Assembly (NCBI GenBank): GCA_944332225.1
Contig: CALVJO010000008.1
Coordinates: 1 to 49,461 of the forward strand
Length of the DNA stretch: 49,461 nucleotides
Source of the DNA: an uncultured Bacilli bacterium
GTDB taxonomy: Bacteria; Bacillota_I; Bacilli_A; RFN20; CAG-449
Direction of reading: 5' to 3'
In this document: positions 24,731-33,980 of the stretch, piece by piece
Layout: every line of letters begins with the position of its first letter
Position numbering within the stretch: position 1 is the stretch's first letter
Program-made: the position numbers and the translations under genes
Notes under the pieces: model-generated
Told to the model about the DNA's origin: nothing
The model's database searches: none
Seen by the model: the letters and a program-made list of their open reading frames with translations, nothing else

Positions 24731-26098
24731 ATGGATTTTAAAGAAAACGCAAAAAAGTATTATCAAGATTGTTTAGATAATTTAATGAGTCTAATAAAAA
24801 TTAATTCAGTTTACGATGAAAGTTCTTCAAGTGAAGCTTCCCCGTTTGGTAAGGGAGTTCAAAATTGTTTCACATTCCTAAAAGATTTAGCTATCAAAGA
24901 TGGTTTTAAAGTCGATGAATGCGATGGTTACTGCTTAGAGATATCTTATGGAAACGGACCTTTAATCTCAGTTTTTGCCCATACTGATGTAGTTCCTGCA
25001 ACTGGAAAATGGAAATATGATCCTTTCACACCTACTTTAGAAGGCAAAGTTCTCTTTGGAAGAGGAACTTCTGATGATAAAGGACCATTGATGGCTTCTT
25101 ACTATGCTTTTAAGATGCTGAAAGATTTATCTTTAATCAAGAATTATAGAGTCACTTTGGTTATAGGTGGAAACGAAGAATCAGGTTCCCGTTGCTTAGA
25201 GCATTACTATAATGTTTTAAATAAACCTTATCCTATCTATGGCTTCACTCCTGATGGAGATTTTCCTCTCATCTATGGAGAAAAAGGAATTATGAACTAT
25301 CAGTTTGATATCGATCTTAACCTTCCTTTCGTTGAGTATATCGAAGGAGGTATCGCTTTTAATTCGGTTATTGATAAAGCTAACTGCCTAATTGTCCCTT
25401 CTTATTTAGATGCTTCGTTTGAAGGTGAGGTCAAACAATATTGTTTAGATAATCATTTAAAATATGAATTGAAAGATAATCTTCTTACTTTCTTTGGCAA
25501 ATCTTTTCACGGCTCTAAACCTCAAGAAGGAATTAATGCAGGATTACACTTAATCTCCTTTTTAGGCCATCATTTTAAAAATGAAACTTTAATTAATGTT
25601 GCTAATTACTATTTAGATGGATTAGGAAAAGGAATTAATTTTGATTATTCATCTCCTTTATTAAAAGAAAATACCTTTAATGTTGGTTTAGTTTCATATA
25701 AGGATGATGTTCTTTCATTGACTGTTAATTTTAGATATGGGGAAACTTGCCCTTTAGATAATTTAGAAAGTAGGGTAGATCCTTTAAATATAGGAAAGGT
25801 AACAATTTTATCTAATTCACATTATTTACTATTTGATCCAAATTCTCCATTTATCAAAACTTTAGAAAATGTTTATGTTTCGACTACCGGTGATCGAGAG
25901 ACCAAGAGCATGACCATAGGAGGAGGAACCTATGCAAAAGAGACCAAAAACACCGTCGCTTTTGGCTCCCATTTCCCAACAAAAATCGATAATATTCATG
26001 AACCTAATGAAAAGATCGATTTAGAAGATTTATTCTCTTCGATTGCTATATACGCGAAGGGAATATATGAATTAGCTAAACTAGCTTTAGGAGAGTAA
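24731..26098 (+). CDS. pepV: Dipeptidase PepV (M20 family)
   Basis: 455 residues. M20 metal ligands are visible in VFAHTDVVPATGKW (His, Asp), LFGRGTSDDKGPL (Asp), GGNEESGSRCL (catalytic Glu and ligand Glu) and FTPDGDFPLIYGEKG (Asp); a late His is in FGSHFPTKIDNIHEPNE. The FTPDGDFPLIYGEKG segment is characteristic of PepV-type dipeptidases of Firmicutes. It hydrolyses dipeptides in the cytoplasm. GAGAGAG precedes the ATG. Confidence 0.9.
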   Translation: MDFKENAKKYYQDCLDNLMSLIKINSVYDESSSSEASPFGKGVQNCFTFLKDLAIKDGFKVDECDGYCLEISYGNGPLISVFAHTDVVPATGKWKYDPFTPTLEGKVLFGRGTSDDKGPLMASYYAFKMLKDLSLIKNYRVTLVIGGNEESGSRCLEHYYNVLNKPYPIYGFTPDGDFPLIYGEKGIMNYQFDIDLNLPFVEYIEGGIAFNSVIDKANCLIVPSYLDASFEGEVKQYCLDNHLKYELKDNLLTFFGKSFHGSKPQEGINAGLHLISFLGHHFKNETLINVANYYLDGLGKGINFDYSSPLLKENTFNVGLVSYKDDVLSLTVNFRYGETCPLDNLESRVDPLNIGKVTILSNSHYLLFDPNSPFIKTLENVYVSTTGDRETKSMTIGGGTYAKETKNTVAFGSHFPTKIDNIHEPNEKIDLEDLFSSIAIYAKGIYELAKLALGE

Positions 26099-26099
26099 G

Positions 26100-26729
26100 A
26101 TGCGTTTAAAACATAGACCTTGGGGAGATACATTTATTGAAGAGCATCCTGAATTAATAATCACTAAAGACAGAGTTGAAAACTCTAACTTTAATGAATT
26201 TATTTCTAGGGATCCTTTAGAATTAGAAATCGGAATCGGAAGAGGTGATTTCATTCTTCAAAAATCATTAAATAATCCAGCTATCAATTATTTAGGGGTC
26301 GAAAAAGCTTTCATGGCCGCGGCTATCTCTGGGAAGAAAGTCATCGATTATAAGCTTAATAATCTATTAATCGTATCGATGGATATAAATTATCTATTCG
26401 ATAAATTAAAAAATGAATCTTTGAACAATATTTATCTTAATTTCTCTGATCCATGGCCAAAGAAAAGACAGCATAAAAGACGGTTAACTTATCCAACGAT
26501 ATTAGAACAATACTATTCTTTATTAAAAATGGGAGGCAGAATCTATTTTAAAACCGACAATGATGATTTGTTTGCCGATTCAATAAATTATTTTAATTCT
26601 TCAAAATTTAAAGTAGAAAGTATTGATTATGATTATAATTTGCAAGACGGAGATTGCCTTACCGAATATGAGCAAAAATTTAGACTTCAAGGAGTAAAAA
26701 TTAAACGTCTTGTTGCTATCAAGGAGTAA
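26100..26729 (+). CDS. trmB: tRNA (guanine-N7-)-methyltransferase
   Basis: 209 residues. The SAM-binding motif LELEIGIGRGDFIL, NYLGVEKAF, and the catalytic NFSDPWPKKRQHKRRLTYP are diagnostic of TrmB, which makes m7G46 in tRNAs. Starts 1 nt after pepV with GGAGAG upstream. Confidence 0.96.
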   Translation: MRLKHRPWGDTFIEEHPELIITKDRVENSNFNEFISRDPLELEIGIGRGDFILQKSLNNPAINYLGVEKAFMAAAISGKKVIDYKLNNLLIVSMDINYLFDKLKNESLNNIYLNFSDPWPKKRQHKRRLTYPTILEQYYSLLKMGGRIYFKTDNDDLFADSINYFNSSKFKVESIDYDYNLQDGDCLTEYEQKFRLQGVKIKRLVAIKE

Positions 26730-26732
26730 AAT

Positions 26733-27353
26733 ATGAACTATCAAGCCAGCTTCTTTTACAATTTTAAAACCTTAGGTGATATCTTATTTATCATCATCGA
26801 TAATTCTAAATTGATGACTTCGTTTAAAAAAGATAAAGACGTAGTCTATATCTATTCTAATGATGAATTAATTGGAATTAATATCTTTAATATTTCTTTG
26901 GTGATGAAGATTAAATCGAAAGGATTGATTCATTTTCCAAATAAAATCTTTATCGATATCGTTAATTCATTATTAAAAGATGATGTGAAAATATCTTATC
27001 CAGTTTCCTCAAATTATGTGATAGGAAGAATTCTTTCCGTTGAAGACCATCCTGAATCAAGTCATCTAAAATTATTAAAAGTAGATTGTAAAGATGAAAT
27101 TTTATCTATTGTCTGCGGAGCCTATAACTGCGAGGTCAATCGTCTAGGCGTGGTATGTAAAGTTGGAGCTACCTTACGTAATGGAGAAAAATTATCCGTT
27201 CAAAACATGTTAGGAGAAAAATCTTACGGGATGATGTGCTCTGAAAAAGACTTAAATTTAGAAGAGACTTTACCTCCTCATCATCTTCTCTATCTCGATG
27301 AGAAGGAAGCCTCAGTCGGTCAAGATTTTTATTATTTTAATAAGGGGGAATAA
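26733..27353 (+). CDS. ytpR: tRNA-binding domain protein YtpR
   Basis: 206 residues. An N-terminal DUF4479-like domain (about 1-90) is followed by an EMAP/Trbp111-like OB-fold tRNA-binding domain (VIGRILSVEDHPESSHLKLLKVD through MLGEKSYGMMCSEKDL, about 96-200). The fold is that of the N-terminal domain of PheT, but no synthetase domain is present. It presumably binds structured tRNA; the biological role is not established. Overlaps nothing and sits 3 nt after trmB. Confidence 0.9.
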   Translation: MNYQASFFYNFKTLGDILFIIIDNSKLMTSFKKDKDVVYIYSNDELIGINIFNISLVMKIKSKGLIHFPNKIFIDIVNSLLKDDVKISYPVSSNYVIGRILSVEDHPESSHLKLLKVDCKDEILSIVCGAYNCEVNRLGVVCKVGATLRNGEKLSVQNMLGEKSYGMMCSEKDLNLEETLPPHHLLYLDEKEASVGQDFYYFNKGE

Positions 27354-27357
27354 TTAT

Positions 27358-28455
27358 ATGAATGAAGAGATTATTTTAAAAGAGCAAGGTAAAATTAAAC
27401 GTCTAACTAATAAAACTTTCTCTTTTGATAAAAGATTAGGAGAAGGTTTCTTCGCGGCTAATTACTTTTTAAAAACTAATAAGATCGTTAAAGAGAATAT
27501 TCCTAATCAGATAGTTACAATGCAATTTTTCCAACGTCAAGATGATGTGATGCTCTGTGGGATCGATGAGGCTATCGCTTTAGTTCAAGAATTTGCGACT
27601 CATCCTGAAGAATTAGAAATCTTAGCTTTGAATGATGGAGATATCATAAACGCGAATGAACCAGTTTTAAAGATAACTGGTAAATATGAAAATTTTGGTT
27701 TCCTTGAATCGATGATTGATGGTATCTTAGCTAGACGCAGCTCAGTTAGCACGAATTGCTACTATGTAAAAAAAGTATTAAATGGAAAGAACTGCTTCTC
27801 TATGGCGGATCGACAAGATGATTATCTAACTCAGATAGGTGATGGATACGCGACCTATGTCGCGGGCATCAAAGCAGTTTCTACAGACGCGCAGGGATAT
27901 CTTTGGAATGGTAAAGGTCAAGGGACTATGCCTCATGCTTTAATTCAATTATGCAAGGGAGATATTTGTTTAGCCGCGGATTATTATTTAAAATCTTACC
28001 CTAATGAATTAATCACCGCGTTAGTGGATTACCATAACGATGTTATCACTGATGCTTTAAAGGTGGCTAGACACTTAAAACATAAATTAAAAGCGGTTAG
28101 AATCGATACTTCTAAATCATTGATTGACCATTATTTTGATAATAAAGATACTTCTTCTTTTGATCCTCACGGAGTTTGTAAAGAATTAGTCTTCGCTTTA
28201 AGAGAAGCCTTAGATAAAGAAGGATTTAATTATGTTAAAATAGTCGTTTCTTCATCATTTGACTATCATAAAATTAAAGATTTTGAAGACCATAAAACAC
28301 CTGTTGATACTTATGGAGTCGGGACTAGCTTATGTAAAGTTAATGTCGGTTTCACCGGAGATTTAGTTAAGCTTAACGGTAAAGACCAAGCTAAAGAAGG
28401 AAGAAGAGATATCTTTTCTTCTAGACTAGAAAAAGTAGTTTTGCATGCTAGATAA
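27358..28455 (+). CDS. pncB: Nicotinate phosphoribosyltransferase
   Basis: 365 residues from MNEEIILKEQGKIKRL; this start has GGGGGAA upstream, whereas a longer open frame would run back into ytpR. Motifs: YFLKTNKIVKENIPNQIVTMQFFQRQDDVML at the N-terminus, GDGYATYVAGIKAVSTDAQ, and VRIDTSKSLIDHYF near the phosphate site. It resembles the short Clostridium-type enzyme. It converts nicotinate and PRPP to nicotinate mononucleotide for NAD salvage. Its stop overlaps the start of the U32 gene by 11 nt. Confidence 0.9.
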   Translation: MNEEIILKEQGKIKRLTNKTFSFDKRLGEGFFAANYFLKTNKIVKENIPNQIVTMQFFQRQDDVMLCGIDEAIALVQEFATHPEELEILALNDGDIINANEPVLKITGKYENFGFLESMIDGILARRSSVSTNCYYVKKVLNGKNCFSMADRQDDYLTQIGDGYATYVAGIKAVSTDAQGYLWNGKGQGTMPHALIQLCKGDICLAADYYLKSYPNELITALVDYHNDVITDALKVARHLKHKLKAVRIDTSKSLIDHYFDNKDTSSFDPHGVCKELVFALREALDKEGFNYVKIVVSSSFDYHKIKDFEDHKTPVDTYGVGTSLCKVNVGFTGDLVKLNGKDQAKEGRRDIFSSRLEKVVLHAR

Positions 28456-30667
28456 ATCTTTTAAAAGCGAACTTCTTTCCCCATGCGGATCTTTTGATCA
28501 CTTCTTGATGGCTTTACAAGGGGGAGGAGATGCCTTTTATCTTGGAGGTAAAAATTTCTCCGCGAGAATGTCATCGCCTAACTTCACTCTTGAAGAGATT
28601 AAAAAGACAGTTATAATCGCTCATTTATTTAAGAAAAAAGTCTATGTAACTTTAAATGTTATCATCTTTCAAGATGAATTTTTAGATGCTTATAATTATT
28701 GTAAAGAACTATATAAAATCGGAATAGATGGATTGATTATTCAAGATTTAGGACTAGCTTACTATCTTCATCAAAGAATTAAAGATCTTCCCTTGCACGC
28801 GTCGACTCAACTTTCTTGTAAATCAGTTTCCGAAGCCGAAAGCTTATTAAAATTAGGCTTTAAGAGAGTGGTTTTAGCTAGGGAGACACCTCTTGAAACT
28901 GTAAGAGAAATTAAAAAGCTTGGACTTGAAGTTGAAGTCTTTATTCATGGAGCCTTATGCGTATCTTACTCTGGACAATGTTATTTTTCATCTTTCCTAG
29001 GTCCTCGTTCGGGCAATCGAGGAAAGTGCGCGCAGGTATGTAGAAAAGAATTCTCTCTTTTAGACCAAAATAAAAAAGAGCTAGATAAAAAATATTTTAT
29101 TTCACCGAAAGATTTAAATACCTTAGAATATTTAGAACAATTAGTTAAAGAAGGAGTTGATTGTCTTAAAATTGAAGGGAGATTAAAGTCTAAAGAGTAT
29201 GTTTACTTTGTGACTAAAACCTATCGAAAATATTTAGACGATCTTTCTTTAAAAGTCTCTAATGACGATGAAAATCTATTAACTTTAACTTTCTCTAGAG
29301 ATTTCACTAAAGGATATTTATTTAATGAAAGTAAATTTTCTTTACTAAATCAAGAATCATCATCTAATAAAGGTCTTAGAATCGGAAAAGTCATTCAGAC
29401 TAAAAATGATAGTCTATTCATTAAATTAGAAAATGATATTAATTTGCATGATGGAATAAAAATTAAAAATGATCATGCTGAAACGGGATTTATCTTAACT
29501 GAGTTCTATCTTGATAATAAGCTAGTTAAATCGGCTTTTAAAAATCAGATAATTAAAATTAAAAGAATTAATGATGCTTATAAATATAAAGACTCTATAG
29601 TTTACAAAACTACTTCATCTAAATTATCTAAAATAATGGATGAAGAAACTAAAAATCACTTTAAAGCTCCGATTAAGGGAACCTTATCATTAATCGATGA
29701 TAAATTAATCTTAGAAATAGAACAGTTTGATATCAAACTTAACCTTCCTTTTGAAGAAGCTAAAAACAATGAAACTGATAAAATTAGAATCTATGAGCAA
29801 TTAAAGAAATCTAAAGACTTATTCTATTATTTAGATATCGATGTCAATCTTTCTAATAAAGTATTTATCAAGATTTCTGATTTAAATAATATCCGTAATC
29901 AATGCTTAGAGATGATTGAAAGAAAACTAAATCAAGAAAGAGAATTAATTGAAGAAGATTATATAGTTTCTAAAGTCAATAAAGCTAATCAAGACACATC
30001 TTATAAAGTTCTTTCCTTGAATCCTCTTTATTCTAATTTTGAATTTAAGACTTGTCTAGAAGGAAAAAATCTTCATCTAAGAATCGTTGATGATAAAGAA
30101 CGTTATTCTAAAGGTGATATCGTTAATTCCTTAAAAGCTGATGGCTTCTTTATCGCTTCTCAATATTTTAATGTGGTAAATTCCTACGCGTTAGATGCTT
30201 TATATTATTTAAATTACGATGAAGTTATCCTCTCTTTAGAACTAGATAAAAGAAGTATTAAATCTTTGGTTGATGATTATTATTCTCGTCACCAATCTTA
30301 TCCAAAAATCGGCTATTTAATCTATGGTAAAGTTGAGCTGATGGTGATGAAATCTTGTATCTTAGGAACATATTTTAAGATTAACAAAGATCACTGTAAT
30401 ATCTGCAAGAATCAACAATACTATTTAAAAGAAGGAAAAGATGAATTTATTATTCGAGGTGACGCCTCTTGCTATAGCCATATTTTAAACTCTCATAGTT
30501 TAAATTTATTAAGGGCTATCGATGATTTTAAAGATAATCATTTTACAAGCTTATATCTTCAAGTCTATGATCAAGAAGACTATAAAGTAGTTGATGCTTT
30601 CTTAAAAGAAAACGAGATCATTGAAAATAAGATTACTTACGGGCATTATTATTCTCGTCCTGAGTAA
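28445..30667 (+). CDS. Peptidase U32 family protein (RlhA/TrhP-type RNA hydroxylase)
   Basis: 740 residues. The U32 domain (about 8-310) begins LLSPCGSFDHFLMALQGGGDAFYLGG; HASTQLS, IHGALCVSYSGQCYFSS and RGKCAQVCRKEF contribute four Cys, consistent with an iron-sulfur cluster. The C-terminal half matches the extended (DUF3656-like) version found in RlhA. In E. coli, RlhA and TrhP of this family hydroxylate 23S rRNA C2501 and tRNA uridine-34 using prephenate; many databases still call them proteases. Which RNA is the substrate here is not decided. It starts 11 nt inside pncB. Confidence 0.88.
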   Translation: MLDKSFKSELLSPCGSFDHFLMALQGGGDAFYLGGKNFSARMSSPNFTLEEIKKTVIIAHLFKKKVYVTLNVIIFQDEFLDAYNYCKELYKIGIDGLIIQDLGLAYYLHQRIKDLPLHASTQLSCKSVSEAESLLKLGFKRVVLARETPLETVREIKKLGLEVEVFIHGALCVSYSGQCYFSSFLGPRSGNRGKCAQVCRKEFSLLDQNKKELDKKYFISPKDLNTLEYLEQLVKEGVDCLKIEGRLKSKEYVYFVTKTYRKYLDDLSLKVSNDDENLLTLTFSRDFTKGYLFNESKFSLLNQESSSNKGLRIGKVIQTKNDSLFIKLENDINLHDGIKIKNDHAETGFILTEFYLDNKLVKSAFKNQIIKIKRINDAYKYKDSIVYKTTSSKLSKIMDEETKNHFKAPIKGTLSLIDDKLILEIEQFDIKLNLPFEEAKNNETDKIRIYEQLKKSKDLFYYLDIDVNLSNKVFIKISDLNNIRNQCLEMIERKLNQERELIEEDYIVSKVNKANQDTSYKVLSLNPLYSNFEFKTCLEGKNLHLRIVDDKERYSKGDIVNSLKADGFFIASQYFNVVNSYALDALYYLNYDEVILSLELDKRSIKSLVDDYYSRHQSYPKIGYLIYGKVELMVMKSCILGTYFKINKDHCNICKNQQYYLKEGKDEFIIRGDASCYSHILNSHSLNLLRAIDDFKDNHFTSLYLQVYDQEDYKVVDAFLKENEIIENKITYGHYYSRPE

Positions 30668-30670
30668 ATA

Positions 30671-30701
30671 AAAAGCTACGCGAAGGCGTAGCTATTTTTT
30701 T
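30671..30701. terminator. Bidirectional intrinsic terminator
   Basis: GCTACGC (30675-30681) and GCGTAGC (30686-30692) form a perfect 7-bp GC-rich stem with a GAAG loop, A's before and T's after. It serves the U32 gene on the plus strand and ackA on the minus strand. Confidence 0.92.
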
Positions 30702-30716
30702 ATTTTGTTTACTAAA

Positions 30717-31904
30717 TTAAAGATTTAATAATCTTACGATATCTCTAGCGATCATCACTTCTTCATCAGTTGGGATGACGCAGACTTTGATCTTAGAATC
30801 TTTGCTAGAAATTAACATCTCGGCTCCGTGGATAGCTTTATTATTGAGATCTTCATCAATTTTAACACCTAAAGCTTCCTCAAGATTTTTACAAACATTA
30901 GATCTTACAAGAGGAGAATTTTCACCTACTCCGGCAGAGAAGATAATTAAATCGCATCCTCCTAATCTAACATAGTATTGTCCGATGTAGTCAGCGATTC
31001 TTCTAGCGTACATCTTGTAAGCTAAGATGCAACGTTCATTTCCTTCTTTGATCCCAGCTTCGATATCTCTAGTGTCAGGGCTGATTCCAGAGATTCCTAA
31101 TAAGCCTGATTGCTTATTAAATTCTTGATAGACTTCTTCGCAGGTACGGTTAGTCATCGTGCAGATATGATTCATAACTGAAGCATCGATATCACCAGTT
31201 CTAGTTCCCATCATGATTCCAGCAAGAGGAGTAAGACCCATGCTAGTTGCCACGCATTTACCATCTTTAATCGCGGATAAAGAAGCTCCTGATCCGATAT
31301 GGCAGGTGATCATCTTATTACCATTAGTGTATTTTTTACCTACTTCAGAAAGATATTTATGCGATGTTCCGTGGGCTCCATATCTACGAATCATATATTT
31401 TTCATAGTATTCGTATTTGCAGGCGTACATATAATCTTCAGGTTCCATAGTTTGATGGAAGGCGGTATCGAAGACTGCAATATTTCTAACTTGAGGTAAG
31501 ATAGCCTTGAAGGCGCGGTAGCCAATCAAGTGAGCTTTATTATGAAGAGGGGCTAAAGGAATTAATGATTCGATTAATCCTTCGGACTTTTCATCAAGGA
31601 TGACTGAATCATTGAAGTAAGGTCCACCTTGAACGATACGGTGACCGATTCCTTGAATATCTGAAAGATGCTCAATACATTTATGTTCCATTAGAGCATC
31701 GAGCAATAGTTGAACGGCGACTTGATGGTCTTTAATTGGGGTTTCGTGCTCGAATTTTTGATCGTTCATTTTGAAAACGAAATTACCCATTTCAAGCCCG
31801 ATTCGTTCAGCGATTCCAGAACAGATTACTTTTTCTTGAGGCATCTCGTATAATTTAAATTTAAGAGAGGATGACCCAGCGTTAACAGCAAGAACTTTTG
31901 ACAT
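30717..31904 (-). CDS. ackA: Acetate kinase
   Basis: 395 residues from MSKVLAVNAGSSSLKFKLYE. The ATG at 31902-31904 is chosen because AAGGAG is just upstream; a longer frame adds basic non-homologous residues. ASKHA fold motifs: VLAVNAGSSSLK, IRRYGAHGTSHKYLS, ITCHIGSGASLSAI and FSAGVGENSPLVR. It makes ATP and acetate from acetyl phosphate. No pta is adjacent in this window. It is divergent from glgB. Confidence 0.97.
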   Translation of the reverse strand: MSKVLAVNAGSSSLKFKLYEMPQEKVICSGIAERIGLEMGNFVFKMNDQKFEHETPIKDHQVAVQLLLDALMEHKCIEHLSDIQGIGHRIVQGGPYFNDSVILDEKSEGLIESLIPLAPLHNKAHLIGYRAFKAILPQVRNIAVFDTAFHQTMEPEDYMYACKYEYYEKYMIRRYGAHGTSHKYLSEVGKKYTNGNKMITCHIGSGASLSAIKDGKCVATSMGLTPLAGIMMGTRTGDIDASVMNHICTMTNRTCEEVYQEFNKQSGLLGISGISPDTRDIEAGIKEGNERCILAYKMYARRIADYIGQYYVRLGGCDLIIFSAGVGENSPLVRSNVCKNLEEALGVKIDEDLNNKAIHGAEMLISSKDSKIKVCVIPTDEEVMIARDIVRLLNL

Positions 31905-31929
31905 ATTTAAATAACTCCTTATCCTTATA

Positions 31930-31958
31930 ATTTTAGTCTTTCTTTTTTGCTTTTGCAA
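31930..31958 (-). promoter_or_regulatory. ackA promoter
   Basis: TTGCAA (31953-31958), 17 bp, TAAAAT (complement of 31930-31935), a near-consensus promoter with a short UTR holding AAGGAG. Confidence 0.65.
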
Positions 31959-32004
31959 TTGCCATTTTTCTATACTTTATCTATGAAAACAATCTAGCCA
32001 AAAT

Positions 32005-32050
32005 TCGATAAATAATTATCGATACATACCCATAAATATTCATAAATATT
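32005..32050 (+). promoter_or_regulatory. Candidate operator for glgB-glgP
   Basis: A perfect 18-nt inverted repeat, TCGATAAATAATTATCGA (32005-32022), is followed by a tandem duplication of CATAAATATT (32031-32040 and 32041-32050) that abuts the -35. Placement and 10-bp periodicity suggest a regulator-binding site; no direct evidence. Confidence 0.4.
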
Positions 32051-32077
32051 TGCTATTTTTATTTCCTAGTGTATAAT
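32051..32077 (+). promoter_or_regulatory. glgB promoter
   Basis: TTGCTA (32051-32056), 15 bp, TATAAT (32072-32077). The -10 is perfect; the spacer is short. Confidence 0.5.
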
Positions 32078-32113
32078 TTACTTAGAAAAATTAGTGAGGA
32101 GAATTTTAGTTTT

Positions 32114-33958
32114 ATGGCATACGGATTACTCTATGACTTCTTGATGGGTCAAACAGTTAAGGCCTATCAATACTTTGGTCCTCATTTTGAAACAATTGAT
32201 GGAATCGAGGGAGTTACTTTTAGAGTTTACGCTCCTTTGGCAAAAGAGATTTCTTTGATTGGCGAGTTCAATGATTGGAATTTATTTGCTAACAAGATGA
32301 ATAAGATTGATGATTCTGGCGTTTTTGAGACCTTTGTTCCAGGAGCAAAGAATTATCAATCATATAAATTTCATATCAAAACTTGCGATGATAGATATGT
32401 TGACAAAATGGACCCATTTGGAACCTTCTCAGAGATGAGACCTGGCTCCTGCTCAAGACTTTTCAATGTCAATAATTTTGCTTGGCACGATGATGAGTTC
32501 TTAAAGAATAGAGATAGAAACTTTGATAAACCAGTTTCTATTTATGAAATTCATGTTGGAAGCTGGCTAGGAAGAGGAGAAAATGGACGTTATCTATCTT
32601 ATGAGGAAGTTTGCGATAAATTAATCGATTATGTTAAAGCTCAAGGCTATACCCATGTTGAATTGATGCCGGTCACTCAATATCCTTTCGATGGATCTTG
32701 GGGATATCAGGCTACTGGATTCTTTTCCGTCGATTCTCGATATGGAAATCCATTTCAACTAATGAGCTTTGTCGATCGTCTTCATCAAGCGGGAATTGGG
32801 GTGATTCTCGACTTTGTTGTCGTTCATTTTGCAACCGACCCTTACGGATTAGAAAGATTTGATGGATCTTGTTTATATGAGTATTCTGGAGAAAATGAAT
32901 TCTCTCAATGGGGATCGAAAATGTTTGATCTCGGCAAAGATCCAGTCAGATCATTTTTAATGTCCGCGGTTAATTACTTTATCGATTATTTCCATTTTGA
33001 TGGAATTAGATTTGATGCGATTTCTAATATCGTCTACTGGAACGGTGATTCCTCTAGAGGAGAGAATTCTGGAGCTGTCGAATTCATCAAGAGAATGACT
33101 GGAAAATTACATATTGAACATAATTCAGTCATGTTAATCGCTGAGGATTCAACTGCCTATCAAGGAGTTACTAAACCATTAGAATATGGAGGTTTAGGTT
33201 TTGACTATAAATGGGATTTAGGTTGGATGAATGATACTTTAAAATATTTTTCTAAGGATCCTATCTACCGTAAGTATCATCATAACTTATTAACTTTCTC
33301 AATGGCCTATTTCTATTCAGAGAACTTCTTGCTTCCACTTTCTCACGATGAAGTTGTTCACGGAAAAGGAACTATAATTAATAAGATTCACGGTAATTAC
33401 GAGCAAAAGTTTGCTCAGCTCCGTAATTTATATACTTATATGTGGGCTCATCCAGGGAAAATATTAAACTTCATGGGTAATGAGTTAGCTTCCTTTGATG
33501 AATGGGATGAAAGAAAGTCTCTACCATGGAATTTAAAAACTTATCCTTCTCATGATTCAATCTCAAGATTGGTGAGAGATCTTAATTTAATCTATCGTTC
33601 GGAGAAAGCGATGTACTTTGAAGAATATAATCCTCAACATTTTTCTTGGCTCATGCCAGATAATTCCGATCAATCAATCTATGCCTTTAGAAGAACAGTA
33701 GGAGACGAGACATTAGTCTTCATATTCAATATGACTCCAAATTACTATGAATATATTAATATCGGCGTTTCCTTTAAAGGAAAATATGTAGAAATCTTTA
33801 ACTCTGATAAAGATGTCTATGGAGGCTTAAATCAATATAATGGTTTACCTCTCGAAACTATGGATATGTCGTGGAACAATCAACCATATACCATATCCAT
33901 CAAACTTGCATCATTTGGCGCCTTGATTCTCAAGCACGTCAAGGATAAAGATGAATAA
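32114..33958 (+). CDS. glgB: 1,4-alpha-glucan branching enzyme
   Basis: 614 residues from MAYGLLYDFLMGQ. I start at ATG 32114 with GAGGAG upstream; the open frame reaches a GTG at 32069, but that overlaps the promoter. An N-terminal CBM48 (VTFRVYAPLAKEISLIGEFNDW, about 40-120) precedes the GH13 barrel: DFVVVHF (region I), GIRFDAISNIVYW with the nucleophile Asp, LIAEDST with the acid Glu, and LPLSHDEVVHGKG (region IV). It introduces alpha-1,6 branches in glycogen. glgP follows by 22 nt; no glgC/glgA in the window. Confidence 0.95.
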   Translation: MAYGLLYDFLMGQTVKAYQYFGPHFETIDGIEGVTFRVYAPLAKEISLIGEFNDWNLFANKMNKIDDSGVFETFVPGAKNYQSYKFHIKTCDDRYVDKMDPFGTFSEMRPGSCSRLFNVNNFAWHDDEFLKNRDRNFDKPVSIYEIHVGSWLGRGENGRYLSYEEVCDKLIDYVKAQGYTHVELMPVTQYPFDGSWGYQATGFFSVDSRYGNPFQLMSFVDRLHQAGIGVILDFVVVHFATDPYGLERFDGSCLYEYSGENEFSQWGSKMFDLGKDPVRSFLMSAVNYFIDYFHFDGIRFDAISNIVYWNGDSSRGENSGAVEFIKRMTGKLHIEHNSVMLIAEDSTAYQGVTKPLEYGGLGFDYKWDLGWMNDTLKYFSKDPIYRKYHHNLLTFSMAYFYSENFLLPLSHDEVVHGKGTIINKIHGNYEQKFAQLRNLYTYMWAHPGKILNFMGNELASFDEWDERKSLPWNLKTYPSHDSISRLVRDLNLIYRSEKAMYFEEYNPQHFSWLMPDNSDQSIYAFRRTVGDETLVFIFNMTPNYYEYINIGVSFKGKYVEIFNSDKDVYGGLNQYNGLPLETMDMSWNNQPYTISIKLASFGALILKHVKDKDE

Positions 33959-33980
33959 TTGCTAGAAACAGGAGGTTAAA

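Noticed and set aside
32069-32113. GTG start 15 codons upstream for glgB
   Set aside because: It overlaps the TATAAT promoter and lacks a ribosome site, whereas ATG 32114 has GAGGAG upstream.
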